From the NCBI GenBank assembly GCA_905215335.1, contig CAJMPQ010000023.1:1-11737 (forward strand): a DNA stretch of 11,737 nucleotides, read 5' to 3'. This document shows, piece by piece, positions 1 through 6,659 of this stretch. A model generated the notes under the pieces. The model was not told the origin of the DNA. It saw only the letters and a program-made list of their open reading frames with translations, and did not search any database. The DNA is from an uncultured bacterium. Its GTDB lineage: Bacteria > Cyanobacteriota > Vampirovibrionia > Gastranaerophilales > Gastranaerophilaceae. Positions within the stretch are counted from its first letter, which is position 1; every line of letters begins with the position of its first letter. A program made the position numbers and the translations under genes.

Positions 1-321
1 TCCAAGGCACATTTCTCTATTGTGTCTGTCTTTTAATCTCATAAGCTCTTTTCCGTAAGCTTCCCAACGACCTGATTCTACCCATAATTCTTTTGGTTGA
101 ACAAATGGCATTAATAGCTCTTGTGCACCAGCTTTATCCATTTCTTCTCTAACAATATTTTCGACTTTTTTTAGTACTCTCCACATTAGAGGTAAATAGT
201 TATAAACACCTGATGTAAGTTTTCTGATATAACCCGCTCTTGCAAGCATTTTGTGAGAAACTACTTCTGCATCAGATGGAAATTCTCTTAATGTTTGTAC
301 AAATAATTTTGACATTTTCAT
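1..321 (-). CDS. proS: Prolyl-tRNA synthetase, N-terminal part (cut by window edge)
   Basis: Attaches proline to tRNA-Pro in the cytoplasm (class II aminoacyl-tRNA synthetase). The 107 visible residues begin MKMSKLFVQTLREFPSDAEV and contain features typical of bacterial ProS: the HKMLARAGYIRKLTSGVYNY block (about 23-42), the LPLMWRVLKKVENIVREEM helix and motif 1 region (about 43-61), the PFVQPKELW segment, and RLKDRHNREMCLG at the cut edge, where the GPTHEE block normally follows. The ATG at 319-321 is preceded by GAGG nine bases upstream; a second in-frame ATG two codons later is possible but worse placed. The gene lies 55 bp downstream of the TPR gene with no stem-loop between them, only a T-run just after the TPR stop codon, so cotranscription is likely. 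The editing insertion, core and anticodon-binding domain lie outside the window, so the ProS subtype cannot be judged. Confidence 0.93.
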   Translation of the reverse strand, partial: MKMSKLFVQTLREFPSDAEVVSHKMLARAGYIRKLTSGVYNYLPLMWRVLKKVENIVREEMDKAGAQELLMPFVQPKELWVESGRWEAYGKELMRLKDRHNREMCLG

Positions 322-376
322 AATTCAATTCCTCATATAAATTATTCAATGTCATTATTTTAACACAAAAAAAGAC

Positions 377-1300
377 CTATTTAATTTGCATTAATTCTTC
401 TTTAACAATATTAACAGGAACAGAAAGTGTTTGATAGTTTTTGATAGCTTCTTGAAGGTATTTTTTGCAATTTGTGAAGTCTCCGGTAAGTTTATATGTT
501 GCTGCAGTAATATATAAAAGGTCACCAGAGGTTTCGCATTGATTTATTGCATTTTTCATAACCTCATTTGCTTCTATAAATTCGTGATCTTTGGCTAAAA
601 TTTTAGCTAAAATTTTATAAGCTTCTATATCTCCAGGGTTAAGTTCTAATGTCTTTCGGAGATTAGCTTTAGCACTTTCTTTATCTCCTTCTTCGTAGTC
701 GATAACAGCAAGGTTAAAATATGCCCAACTATAGTCAGGGGATAAGGTTATTACTTTATTAAATTCTGCTTTGGCAGATTCTAAATCCCCAAATTCTTTA
801 TAGATATTTCCAATATAAAAATGTGCGTAAATATCTTCGTCATTAAGATCTATTGTTTTTTGGAAATAATCTATGGCTTGAGGAAAATCTTTGAGTTTAA
901 AATACACAAGTCCCAGATTGAAATATGAATTTGAATCTTGATTATCTTCGTTTATTACTTTTGTAAAACATTCAATCGCTTTATTGTATTCTTTTAATTC
1001 AGTGTAGACTAGGCCTAAATTATAAATAGCATCTATAGAATCAGGTTCTAGTTCAATTGTTTTTTCGTAGGCTTCTTTGGCTTTTGTATATTTTTTCATT
1101 TTTTCGTATACAATGCCTAAGTTATAATATATTCCGTCATCGTAGTTGAACATTTTTGATAAATATAAAAGATGCTGCAAGGCTTCCTCATTAAATCCGC
1201 AATCCATTAAAATTACTGCCAGTTGTCTTCTGGCTTCAAAATTTGATGGATCACTTTTGATTAATCCTTGCAGCTCTTCTATTTTATCAAGTTTAGACAT
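377..1300 (-). CDS. Tetratricopeptide repeat (TPR) protein, eight tandem units
   Basis: A 307-residue protein that is almost entirely TPR. From residue 21 to 292 it divides exactly into eight consecutive 34-residue units with no insertion. The middle units show the classic pattern, for example YYNLGIVYEKMKKYTKAKEA followed by YEKTIELEP, with the small/large residues at positions 8, 20 and 27 and Pro near 32. A short N-terminal helix (1-20) and a C-terminal helix (293-307) cap the superhelix. There is no signal peptide or membrane segment, so it is probably a cytoplasmic scaffold for protein-protein contact; the partner cannot be read from sequence. The start at 1300 has a weak AGAAGAAG-type purine stretch upstream. 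It lies 21 bp downstream of the exported-protein gene and upstream of proS, so an operon is likely. The family call is firm; the biological role is unknown. Confidence 0.9.
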   Translation of the reverse strand: MSKLDKIEELQGLIKSDPSNFEARRQLAVILMDCGFNEEALQHLLYLSKMFNYDDGIYYNLGIVYEKMKKYTKAKEAYEKTIELEPDSIDAIYNLGLVYTELKEYNKAIECFTKVINEDNQDSNSYFNLGLVYFKLKDFPQAIDYFQKTIDLNDEDIYAHFYIGNIYKEFGDLESAKAEFNKVITLSPDYSWAYFNLAVIDYEEGDKESAKANLRKTLELNPGDIEAYKILAKILAKDHEFIEANEVMKNAINQCETSGDLLYITAATYKLTGDFTNCKKYLQEAIKNYQTLSVPVNIVKEELMQIK

Positions 1301-1321
1301 AATCTATCTTCTTCTTTTTGT

Positions 1322-1996
1322 TTATATAACAGGAACATCTACAGGTTCTGTTAAAATTACATTAAGAATTTCATTAGAATTTATTTGAACATCTTTACCT
1401 AGTCTAATTGCGTCTGCAATGCTATCGTATACAAAGTAACCTGCAGTTCCAATAGCTCCGCCAAAAGCAGCAACAGGTACAACAACATATTGCCATCCGC
1501 TATTTGTTACATCTTTACCCCATTCGATTGAATTTTTTGTGATGGCTCCGGATTTTTTACAAGTTTGTTTCCAAGCATCCCAATATCCTCTTGTAGTGGT
1601 AATGCCGCCGTCATTTGTAAGGTCAGCTCTTCCAACAATACTTAAATTAAGTGGAAGTTGTCTGCCGTTTGGAGTTACTATATGATCAAAATCTAAATAT
1701 AAAACAGGGCCTTTTGATAGTCTTTTTGCTGGAGTGATTTCTTTTATATCACCTCTAACAATTGAACCCATTGGAAGTATAACATCATCTTCTGATTTTT
1801 GATCAGTTACAAGCATAGCTGTAAAGCTAGTACCTTTTGCATTATAGCCAGTGTTTATTGGATTTAGCATTTTTAAAGATAAGGTTGTTCCTGCTGGAAT
1901 TCTCTTTGTTTTTGCATTTGCGTTAAATGGACCAGCCAATGCAACTTGTGCTGATAGTGCAAGCGCTAATAATGCTGTTAATATTTTGTTTCTCAT
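1322..1996 (-). CDS. Exported protein of unknown function with signal peptide
   Basis: A 224-residue protein that I do not recognise as a named family. The frame is open further upstream to an ATG at 2038, but that ATG lies inside the predicted promoter. I choose the ATG at 1994-1996 because it has GTGAGAG five bases upstream and yields a proper signal peptide: MRNK, a hydrophobic stretch, then a probable signal peptidase I site after ALA (residues 19-21). The mature part is beta-rich. Residues 33-90 follow a pattern (IPAGTTLSLKMLNPI, then a bulge, then ILPMGSIVRGDI) seen in secreted beta-barrel-type domains, including loosely the C-terminal domain of VirB10/TrbI; this is a resemblance only. 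Residues 168-190 are hydrophobic and Gly/Ala-rich and could associate with a membrane. Two cysteines at most, and no lipobox, so not a lipoprotein. It is first in the probable operon with the TPR protein and proS. Confidence 0.75.
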   Translation of the reverse strand: MRNKILTALLALALSAQVALAGPFNANAKTKRIPAGTTLSLKMLNPINTGYNAKGTSFTAMLVTDQKSEDDVILPMGSIVRGDIKEITPAKRLSKGPVLYLDFDHIVTPNGRQLPLNLSIVGRADLTNDGGITTTRGYWDAWKQTCKKSGAITKNSIEWGKDVTNSGWQYVVVPVAAFGGAIGTAGYFVYDSIADAIRLGKDVQINSNEILNVILTEPVDVPVI

Positions 1997-2028
1997 ACAA
2001 ACTCTCACTTTCTTTTTGGTTCTTTTGC

Positions 2029-2056
2029 ATTCTAGCATATTTTTTTTATTTTGGAA
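2029..2056 (-). promoter_or_regulatory. Predicted extended -10 promoter for the exported-protein/TPR/proS operon
   Basis: On the minus strand an extended -10 element reads TGCTAGAAT (2029-2037; TAGAAT matches the sigma-70 consensus at five of six positions, with the upstream TG). A weak -35 (TTCCAA, 2051-2056) lies 16 bp away, acceptable for an extended -10 promoter. Transcription would begin near 2022, giving a leader of about 26 nt that carries the ribosome site of the gene starting at 1996. This supports that start over the ATG at 2038. Prediction from sequence only. Confidence 0.5.
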
Positions 2057-2078
2057 TACTTTTGTATTGTTTTGTTAC

Positions 2079-2103
2079 AAAAAAAAGAGCCTGCAATAGG
2101 CTC
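2079..2103 (-). terminator. Orphan intrinsic terminator (minus strand)
   Basis: Read on the minus strand, GAGCCT (2098-2103) pairs with AGGCTC (2087-2092) around a five-base loop, followed immediately by eight T (2079-2086). The plus-strand reading has the A-run before the hairpin and no T-run after it, so it works in one direction only. It stands upstream of the predicted promoter of the minus operon and downstream of no visible gene. Confidence 0.7.
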
Positions 2104-2241
2104 GTACGAATTAAGAATAGCTGGAAGTATGAAAAAGATTAATTATATTAAATGTAATTTATACAATTTTTTAAATTGGTTGAGTTACCATATTTAACTT
2201 AGTCATATGGAGTAGTTATTTATGAAGATTTATTTATAATT

Positions 2242-2270
2242 TTGTAAAAATGTGTTTAATGATGTAATAT
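2242..2270 (+). promoter_or_regulatory. Candidate distal mtnP promoter
   Basis: TTGTAA (2242-2247) and TAATAT (2265-2270) are 17 bp apart, each matching four of six sigma-70 consensus positions. It would give a leader of about 67 nt. In DNA this AT-rich such matches arise by chance, so this is one of two candidates. Confidence 0.25.
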
Positions 2271-2282
2271 ACAAATATTGTG

Positions 2283-2311
2283 TTGGTATTAGGTTTATGA
2301 TAGGCTATATC
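2283..2311 (+). promoter_or_regulatory. Candidate proximal mtnP-yggT-trk operon promoter
   Basis: TTGGTA (2283-2288) and TATATC (2306-2311) are separated by 17 bp, each four of six to consensus. Transcription would start near 2318, about 26 nt before the mtnP start and just upstream of its strong ribosome site AGGTGGAG (2329-2336). Confidence 0.3.
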
Positions 2312-2343
2312 TGTTAATAGCAGACAAAAGGTGGAGATAAATT

Positions 2344-3144
2344 ATGGAAATTTTAAATAAGGCTACAATTGGTGTATTTGGTGGTTCAGGCTTTTATAGC
2401 TTTTTAGAAAATATTGAAGAAGTAAAAGTAGAAACACCATATGGTGAAACTAGTGATAGTGTTTTTATCGGTAAAATAGGTCAGCATTCAGTTGCATTTA
2501 TGCCTAGACACGGTAGAAATCATTCTATACCACCACATTTAGTTAATTTTAGAGCTAATGTGTGGGCTATGAAACATTTAGGCTGTAAAAGAGTAATTTC
2601 TCCTTGCGCAGCTGGTAGTCTTCAAAAAGAAGTAAAACCTGGAGATTTTGTTATTTGTGACCAATTTGTAGATTGGACAGATGGTAGAAAAACAACCTTC
2701 TTCGAAGGTCCTGTTGTTCAACACCCTTCACCAGCTGATCCTTATTGTCCAGAGTTGAGAAAATTAGCAATTGAAACTGGAAAGAAATTAGGTATTACAA
2801 TCCATGAATCAGGTACTGTTGTTGTGATCAATGGACCAAGATTTTCTACAAAAGCTGAATCTGCTTTCTTTACAAAACAAGGATGGCAAGTAATTAATAT
2901 GACAGCTTTCCCTGAAGCTTATTTAGTAAAAGAATTAGATATGTGTCCATTAAACATTTCTTTAATAACTGATTACGATGCAGGTTTAGTAGGAGATGTT
3001 CCTCCGGTATCTCATGAAGCTGTTATGGAAGTGTTTAATAATAACGTGGCTAATTTAAAATCTTTATTATTTACTATGATAGAAAATATTCCAATGGAAC
3101 AAAATCATTGTGAATGTATGAATTCAACTAAATTAGATATATAA
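2344..3144 (+). CDS. mtnP: S-methyl-5'-thioadenosine phosphorylase
   Basis: Cleaves methylthioadenosine, a by-product of polyamine and autoinducer synthesis, with phosphate to adenine and methylthioribose-1-phosphate (EC 2.4.2.28), the entry to adenine and methionine salvage. At 266 residues it has normal length for this nucleoside phosphorylase family (PNP/MTAP family 2). Visible landmarks are the phosphate loop GGSG (13-16), PRHGRNHSIPPHLVNFRANV (54-73), the CAAGSL turn (88-93), NGPRFSTKAES (163-173), the NMT methionine region (185-187), and TDYDAG (209-214). The Asp pair D210 and D212 recognises adenine in MTAP, favouring MTAP over a guanosine/inosine phosphorylase. The start has AGGTGGAG seven bases upstream. 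The C-terminal tail (250-266) is short, with a CEC pair. First gene of the five-gene plus operon; the next start follows nine bases after the stop, and its ribosome site overlaps this stop codon. Confidence 0.92.
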   Translation: MEILNKATIGVFGGSGFYSFLENIEEVKVETPYGETSDSVFIGKIGQHSVAFMPRHGRNHSIPPHLVNFRANVWAMKHLGCKRVISPCAAGSLQKEVKPGDFVICDQFVDWTDGRKTTFFEGPVVQHPSPADPYCPELRKLAIETGKKLGITIHESGTVVVINGPRFSTKAESAFFTKQGWQVINMTAFPEAYLVKELDMCPLNISLITDYDAGLVGDVPPVSHEAVMEVFNNNVANLKSLLFTMIENIPMEQNHCECMNSTKLDI

Positions 3145-3153
3145 GAGGCTATA

Positions 3154-3498
3154 ATGGCGAATTTAATTATATTTTTAGATAGGTTAATTAATTTATATCT
3201 ATATTTTGTAATAGCGGCATGTTTATTGTCGTGGGTTCCAAATATAAATCCAAATTATCCATTATTCCATTTTATTTTTAAATTCGCCGGTTTCTATATT
3301 ATTCCTCCATTTGCAGGTATTTCTTTGTCTCCTGCATTTGTGATGGTTACAGCAGCTCTCATATCTATGGGGTTGAGAAAAATTTATGTTAAGTATTACG
3401 CTAGTAAAAATCCTCAGATAATAGTTTTGACCCCTGAAGAGTTTGCTAAAAAACTGGCTGAGGAAAATAGAGAGGACAAAAAAGATGATTGCAATTAA
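3154..3498 (+). CDS. YggT-family membrane protein, diverged copy with charged tail
   Basis: A 114-residue inner-membrane protein. Two hydrophobic segments (about 4-27 and 38-75, the second broken by PP and probably part re-entrant) carry YggT marks: LLSWVPNINPNYPLF (24-38) and SLSPAFVMVTAALI (57-70). Compared with its neighbour, it lacks the basic residue before the double proline and has SLSP where the family usually has DLSP, so it is a diverged paralogue. After the membrane part comes a charged tail (about 76-114, KNPQIIVLTPEEFAKKLAEE and onward) that ordinary YggT proteins lack. YggT proteins have no fixed biochemical function; in various bacteria and plastids they are linked to membrane complex assembly, cell division or osmotic tolerance. 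AAGAGG lies five bases before the ATG. The last 14 bases overlap the next gene, suggesting translational coupling. Confidence 0.8.
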   Translation: MANLIIFLDRLINLYLYFVIAACLLSWVPNINPNYPLFHFIFKFAGFYIIPPFAGISLSPAFVMVTAALISMGLRKIYVKYYASKNPQIIVLTPEEFAKKLAEENREDKKDDCN

Positions 3499-3778
3499 AA
3501 TCATTCAAGCAATTGCAAATTGTTTTTATATATTTTTATTAATGATTTTTGTAAGATGTTTATTGACTTGGATTCCTGGGTTAAATTGGGAAAACCCTAT
3601 TCTTAATGCGTTGAGAACCTCAGTAGATTTGTATTTGGATTTGTTTAGAAAGTTCATTCCACCAGTTGGTCCATTTGATTTGTCACCAATTGTTGCTACT
3701 TTTGTTTTAATCTTTATAAGAAACGGAATTATATATCTTGCAGCTTTTATTTTTCATATGTTAGGAATGGTAGGTTAG
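3485..3778 (+). CDS. yggT: YggT-family membrane protein, canonical copy
   Basis: A 97-residue integral membrane protein with two hydrophobic segments (about 5-30 and 66-95). It keeps the YggT core: RCLLTWIPGLNWENPI (24-39), then FRKFIPPVGPFDLSPIV (54-70), where the basic residues, IPP and DLSP motif are family marks. I start at 3485 rather than an upstream in-frame ATG (3443) because GAGG lies nine bases before 3485 and the upstream residues would be a basic extension antisensed by nothing but the previous gene. It overlaps the previous gene by 14 bp and ends six bases before trkA. A role near potassium transport or osmotic response is suggested only by this position; the molecular function is not established for the family. 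Confidence 0.85.
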   Translation: MIAIKIIQAIANCFYIFLLMIFVRCLLTWIPGLNWENPILNALRTSVDLYLDLFRKFIPPVGPFDLSPIVATFVLIFIRNGIIYLAAFIFHMLGMVG

Positions 3779-3784
3779 TAAAAG

Positions 3785-5125
3785 ATGAAAATTGTTATAT
3801 ATGGTGCTACTGAAGTTGGTTGTTTGTTAGCTACTGAATTCTTTGAAGATCATGATATTACTGTTATTGATAAAGAAGAAAATCGTACAGATGAATTCGA
3901 TAAATTAGATATCAGTTTTGTTTATGGTAATGCTACCGATATAAATGTTTTGAAATCTGCTGATATATTAAATTCAGATGTATTTATTGCTTGTACTGCA
4001 TTAGATGAAGCAAATATTGTTGCATGTTTATCTGCAAAGAAGATAAGTGGAATTCGTACAATCTGTTTTGTATCTAAGGAAGAGTATAGAAATACGATGG
4101 AATTAGATAAAAATAGTGATTATTTGGGCGATTTCTTTATTGATTATGTTATTTGGCCTGAAGCTTTATTGACTCAAGAATTATTCAGAATTGTAACAGT
4201 TGCACATGCTCTTGATGTTGAAAATTTTGCAGATGGTAGTGCAAGATTATTAGAATATAAAGTAAAACCCGGTTCTGTAATTGTTGGTAAAATGGTTAAG
4301 GATTGTGGTTTTACAAAAGACACTATTATTGTTGGTGTAAAACGAGATAATCTTTTGTTTATACCAAATGGTTTAACTGAAATAAATGAAGGTGATAAGT
4401 TGATATTTATGGGAACGTCCAGATCTTTGGATGTTTTAGCAGGTACTTTCTTCCATGAAAATGAACAAGTTAAATCAGTTGCAATTATTGGTGGTGGTAA
4501 TGTTGGTTTTATGTTGGCTAAAAGTTTAGAAGAAATGAAATTAAAAACCAAGATTATCGAAAAAGATTATGACCGTTGTGAATATTTAGCTCAAGAATTA
4601 GAAAAAACTCTTGTTATTAACGGTGATGGTACTAATTTAAAATTACTAGATGAGGAAGAAATCGGTTCTAGCGATGTTGTGATTTCTGTTACTAATAATG
4701 ATGAACGCAACTTGTTATGTTCACTGTTGGTAAAACAATTAGGTGTAAAAAGAGTTATTTCAAGAGTTTCAAAAGTCTTGAATATTCCTTTGTTTGAAAA
4801 AGTTGGTATTGATATTGCAGTTTCTCCAAAAACTTCAGCTATTAATGAAGTTAAAAATGATTTGGATGAAACCGATGTTGATATTTTAGCTACTGTTGAA
4901 CAAGGTGAGGCTGAAGTTCTAGAAATTGCGGTTCAAGAAGAATTTAATGATAAAAAAATTATGGATTTAAGATTCCCGGCACCTGCAATTGTTGGGATTA
5001 TTCAACGTAGAAATCATGTTATTATTCCAAAAGGGGATACTCAAATTAAGGAACATGATATTTTAATTATATTTACAAAAGCTGATACTGCTCAAAAAAT
5101 AAAAGAATATTTTAAGGTAATGTAG
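3785..5125 (+). CDS. trkA: Trk potassium uptake regulatory subunit TrkA
   Basis: Peripheral cytoplasmic gating subunit that binds nucleotides (NAD(H), ATP/ADP) and controls the TrkH pore. At 446 residues it has the full two-tandem layout: RCK_N (1 to about 120), RCK_C (about 152-224), second RCK_N (about 230-345) and second RCK_C (about 365-446). The second Rossmann fold has an intact GGGNVG loop (236-241), acidic E259 at the end of the next strand and NGDGT (279-283). In the first fold the equivalent loop reads GATEVG (7-12), so the middle glycine of GxGxxG is threonine, while acidic D29 is kept. Other family marks include ALDEANIVACLSAKK (72-86) and AVSPKTSAINEV (345-356). The gene starts six bases after yggT, with only a weak ribosome site (TAGGTTAG), and ends four bases before trkH, the usual partner. 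Identity is firm. Confidence 0.95.
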   Translation: MKIVIYGATEVGCLLATEFFEDHDITVIDKEENRTDEFDKLDISFVYGNATDINVLKSADILNSDVFIACTALDEANIVACLSAKKISGIRTICFVSKEEYRNTMELDKNSDYLGDFFIDYVIWPEALLTQELFRIVTVAHALDVENFADGSARLLEYKVKPGSVIVGKMVKDCGFTKDTIIVGVKRDNLLFIPNGLTEINEGDKLIFMGTSRSLDVLAGTFFHENEQVKSVAIIGGGNVGFMLAKSLEEMKLKTKIIEKDYDRCEYLAQELEKTLVINGDGTNLKLLDEEEIGSSDVVISVTNNDERNLLCSLLVKQLGVKRVISRVSKVLNIPLFEKVGIDIAVSPKTSAINEVKNDLDETDVDILATVEQGEAEVLEIAVQEEFNDKKIMDLRFPAPAIVGIIQRRNHVIIPKGDTQIKEHDILIIFTKADTAQKIKEYFKVM

Positions 5126-5129
5126 TAAT

Positions 5130-6590
5130 ATGAGATTAAGATACATAGCAAATGCTTTAGGTTTAATATTGATGGATATAGGTGTTGTTACTTTTATTCC
5201 TATATTTGTTGCTTTATATTATAAAGATTTAAATTCAGTATTACCATTTTTCGCTGCAGGTATGATTTCTCTTGTATTAGGGAAAATATTGAAATTGTTT
5301 ATAAAAAATGATTCAGAAGAGACTCTAAATGATATTAAAAAATCTGAGGCTTTGATGGTTGTTTCAATGTCCTGGATTTTGTTTGGGCTGATTGCCGCTG
5401 TTCCATATTTGTTTTATGGAATATCACCAATAGATGCTGTATTTGAATCTGTATCAGGGATTACAACAACCGGTGCTACTATATTGCAGAGGTTTGATTA
5501 TCCTAGGGCTATAATTTTTTGGCGTTCATTTACACAATGGCTTGGTGGTATGGGTATTATAGTGTTGTTCGTTGCTATTTTACCTCAGTTTGCGGTTGCA
5601 GGGCGTCAAATGTTTTTCGCAGAGACTCCTGGGCCTACGGAAGATAAGTTTACACCTAGAATAAAAAATACTGCTTCAGCTTTATGGATTGTGTATGCAG
5701 GTTTAACTTTTGTGTGTGCTCTTTGTTTATGGCTTGCAGGTATGCATCCTTATGATTGTATTTGTAATGCTATGTCTACTTTATCTGCTGGTGGATTTTC
5801 ACCTAATGCAAGAAGTATTGAAGGGTATGGTTCAAATTTAATTACTTGGATTATTACAATTTTTATGTTCTTTGCTGGAGCAAGTTTTGTCTTGCAATCA
5901 AGAGTGTTAACGAAAAGAAAGTTATCTTTATTTTGGAAAAGCGAAGAATTTCGTTGTTATTTCTATATAATTTTAGCTTTCTCTTTAGCGTTAGCTAGTG
6001 TTCTTTTTGTTGAACAACATTATTCCGTCTTTCATTCTTTGACAGCGTCTTTTTATCAAATATTAACTATGGCAACATCAACAGGTAGTGCAAGTGAAGA
6101 TTTTCAATTGTGGTCTTTCAATGCTAAAGTTATTTTATTTGCAGCAATGTTCATTTCTTCTTGTTCAGGTTCTGCTGGTGGTGGTTTGAAAATAACTCGT
6201 TGGATGTTAATTGTGAAGTATATAAAGAATGAATTGTACAAAATTTTACATCCTAATGCTGTAAAAACTATTAAAATTGACAATGTTGTAGTTGGAACAG
6301 ATGTAATTCGTCAAACAATATTTTTTACTTTTTGTTATTTTGCGATATTTGCAATAAGTGCGATTTGTTTAACTGTTTTTGAACGTAATTTAGTTATTGG
6401 ATTGTCTTCTGCAATTGCAACTTTAGGTGATATTGGTCCAGGTTTTGGTAATATTATTGGTCCGATGGGTGGGTATGCTTCTTTGGCTACTGTTTCTAAA
6501 GTTATTTTAATTTTTAATATGTTAGTTGGTCGTTTAGAAATTATTCCATTCTTAGTTTTGTTAAATAGAGATTTTTGGAAGATTAAATAA
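5130..6590 (+). CDS. trkH: Trk/Ktr potassium uptake pore subunit TrkH
   Basis: Ion-conducting membrane subunit of the Trk system. At 486 residues with about ten membrane segments it matches TrkH length. Four pore loops are visible: TTTGAT (112-117), TLSAGGFS (217-224), ATSTGSAS (315-322) and ATLGDIGPG (430-438); their central glycines form the K+ selectivity filter in this superfamily. SGSAGGGLKITR (346-357) corresponds to the conserved intramembrane gate region with its arginine. FTQWLGGMGIIVL (134-146) and GRQMFFAETPGPTEDKFTPR (158-177) are further TrkH marks. It starts four bases after trkA, with AAGG about 11 bases upstream. It is last in the operon and ends 19 bp before a strong bidirectional terminator. 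Confidence 0.96.
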   Translation: MRLRYIANALGLILMDIGVVTFIPIFVALYYKDLNSVLPFFAAGMISLVLGKILKLFIKNDSEETLNDIKKSEALMVVSMSWILFGLIAAVPYLFYGISPIDAVFESVSGITTTGATILQRFDYPRAIIFWRSFTQWLGGMGIIVLFVAILPQFAVAGRQMFFAETPGPTEDKFTPRIKNTASALWIVYAGLTFVCALCLWLAGMHPYDCICNAMSTLSAGGFSPNARSIEGYGSNLITWIITIFMFFAGASFVLQSRVLTKRKLSLFWKSEEFRCYFYIILAFSLALASVLFVEQHYSVFHSLTASFYQILTMATSTGSASEDFQLWSFNAKVILFAAMFISSCSGSAGGGLKITRWMLIVKYIKNELYKILHPNAVKTIKIDNVVVGTDVIRQTIFFTFCYFAIFAISAICLTVFERNLVIGLSSAIATLGDIGPGFGNIIGPMGGYASLATVSKVILIFNMLVGRLEIIPFLVLLNRDFWKIK

Positions 6591-6609
6591 TAGATAAAAA
6601 TAAAAAATA

Positions 6610-6640
6610 AAAAGAGCAGAATTTTAAATTCTGCTCTTTT
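6610..6640. terminator. Bidirectional intrinsic terminator between trkH and thrS
   Basis: A perfect 13-bp stem (6610-6622 with 6628-6640; core AGAGCAGAAT/ATTCTGCTCT) with a five-base loop. The plus strand ends in a short T-run that is part of the stem; the minus strand continues into T-rich sequence (complement of the A-rich 6595-6612). It lies between converging genes, 19 bp after trkH and 19 bp after thrS, and can serve both. Confidence 0.9.
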
Positions 6641-6659
6641 AGCTCTTATCTCAGAAGAA

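Larger units (their letters stand above)
2104..2343. other. AT-rich non-coding region between divergent operons
   Basis: These 240 bases lie between the orphan terminator and mtnP. I see no ORF with a ribosome site on either strand; the best on the minus strand is an 11-codon ORF with no Shine-Dalgarno sequence. No tRNA or recognisable riboswitch is present. The right end carries candidate mtnP promoters and a weak TCTG/CAGA stem (2310-2324). Because a minus-strand terminator sits at its left edge, a small RNA transcribed leftward is possible, but no clear promoter stands out in such AT-rich DNA. Confidence 0.5.

Noticed and set aside
322..376. Possible terminator between the TPR gene and proS (T-run after the TPR stop)
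   Set aside because: The T-run has no preceding stem, so it is more likely ordinary AT-rich spacer within an operon.
1851..2142. Plus-strand ORFs opposite the signal peptide and promoter of the exported protein
   Set aside because: The hydrophobic runs are the reverse reading of the signal-peptide and poly-A/T DNA; no ribosome site, and they run through the orphan terminator hairpin.
4174..4551. 125-codon minus-strand ORF inside trkA
   Set aside because: Lies wholly within a well-supported trkA, has no upstream ribosome site, and its composition fits an antisense frame of AT-rich coding DNA.
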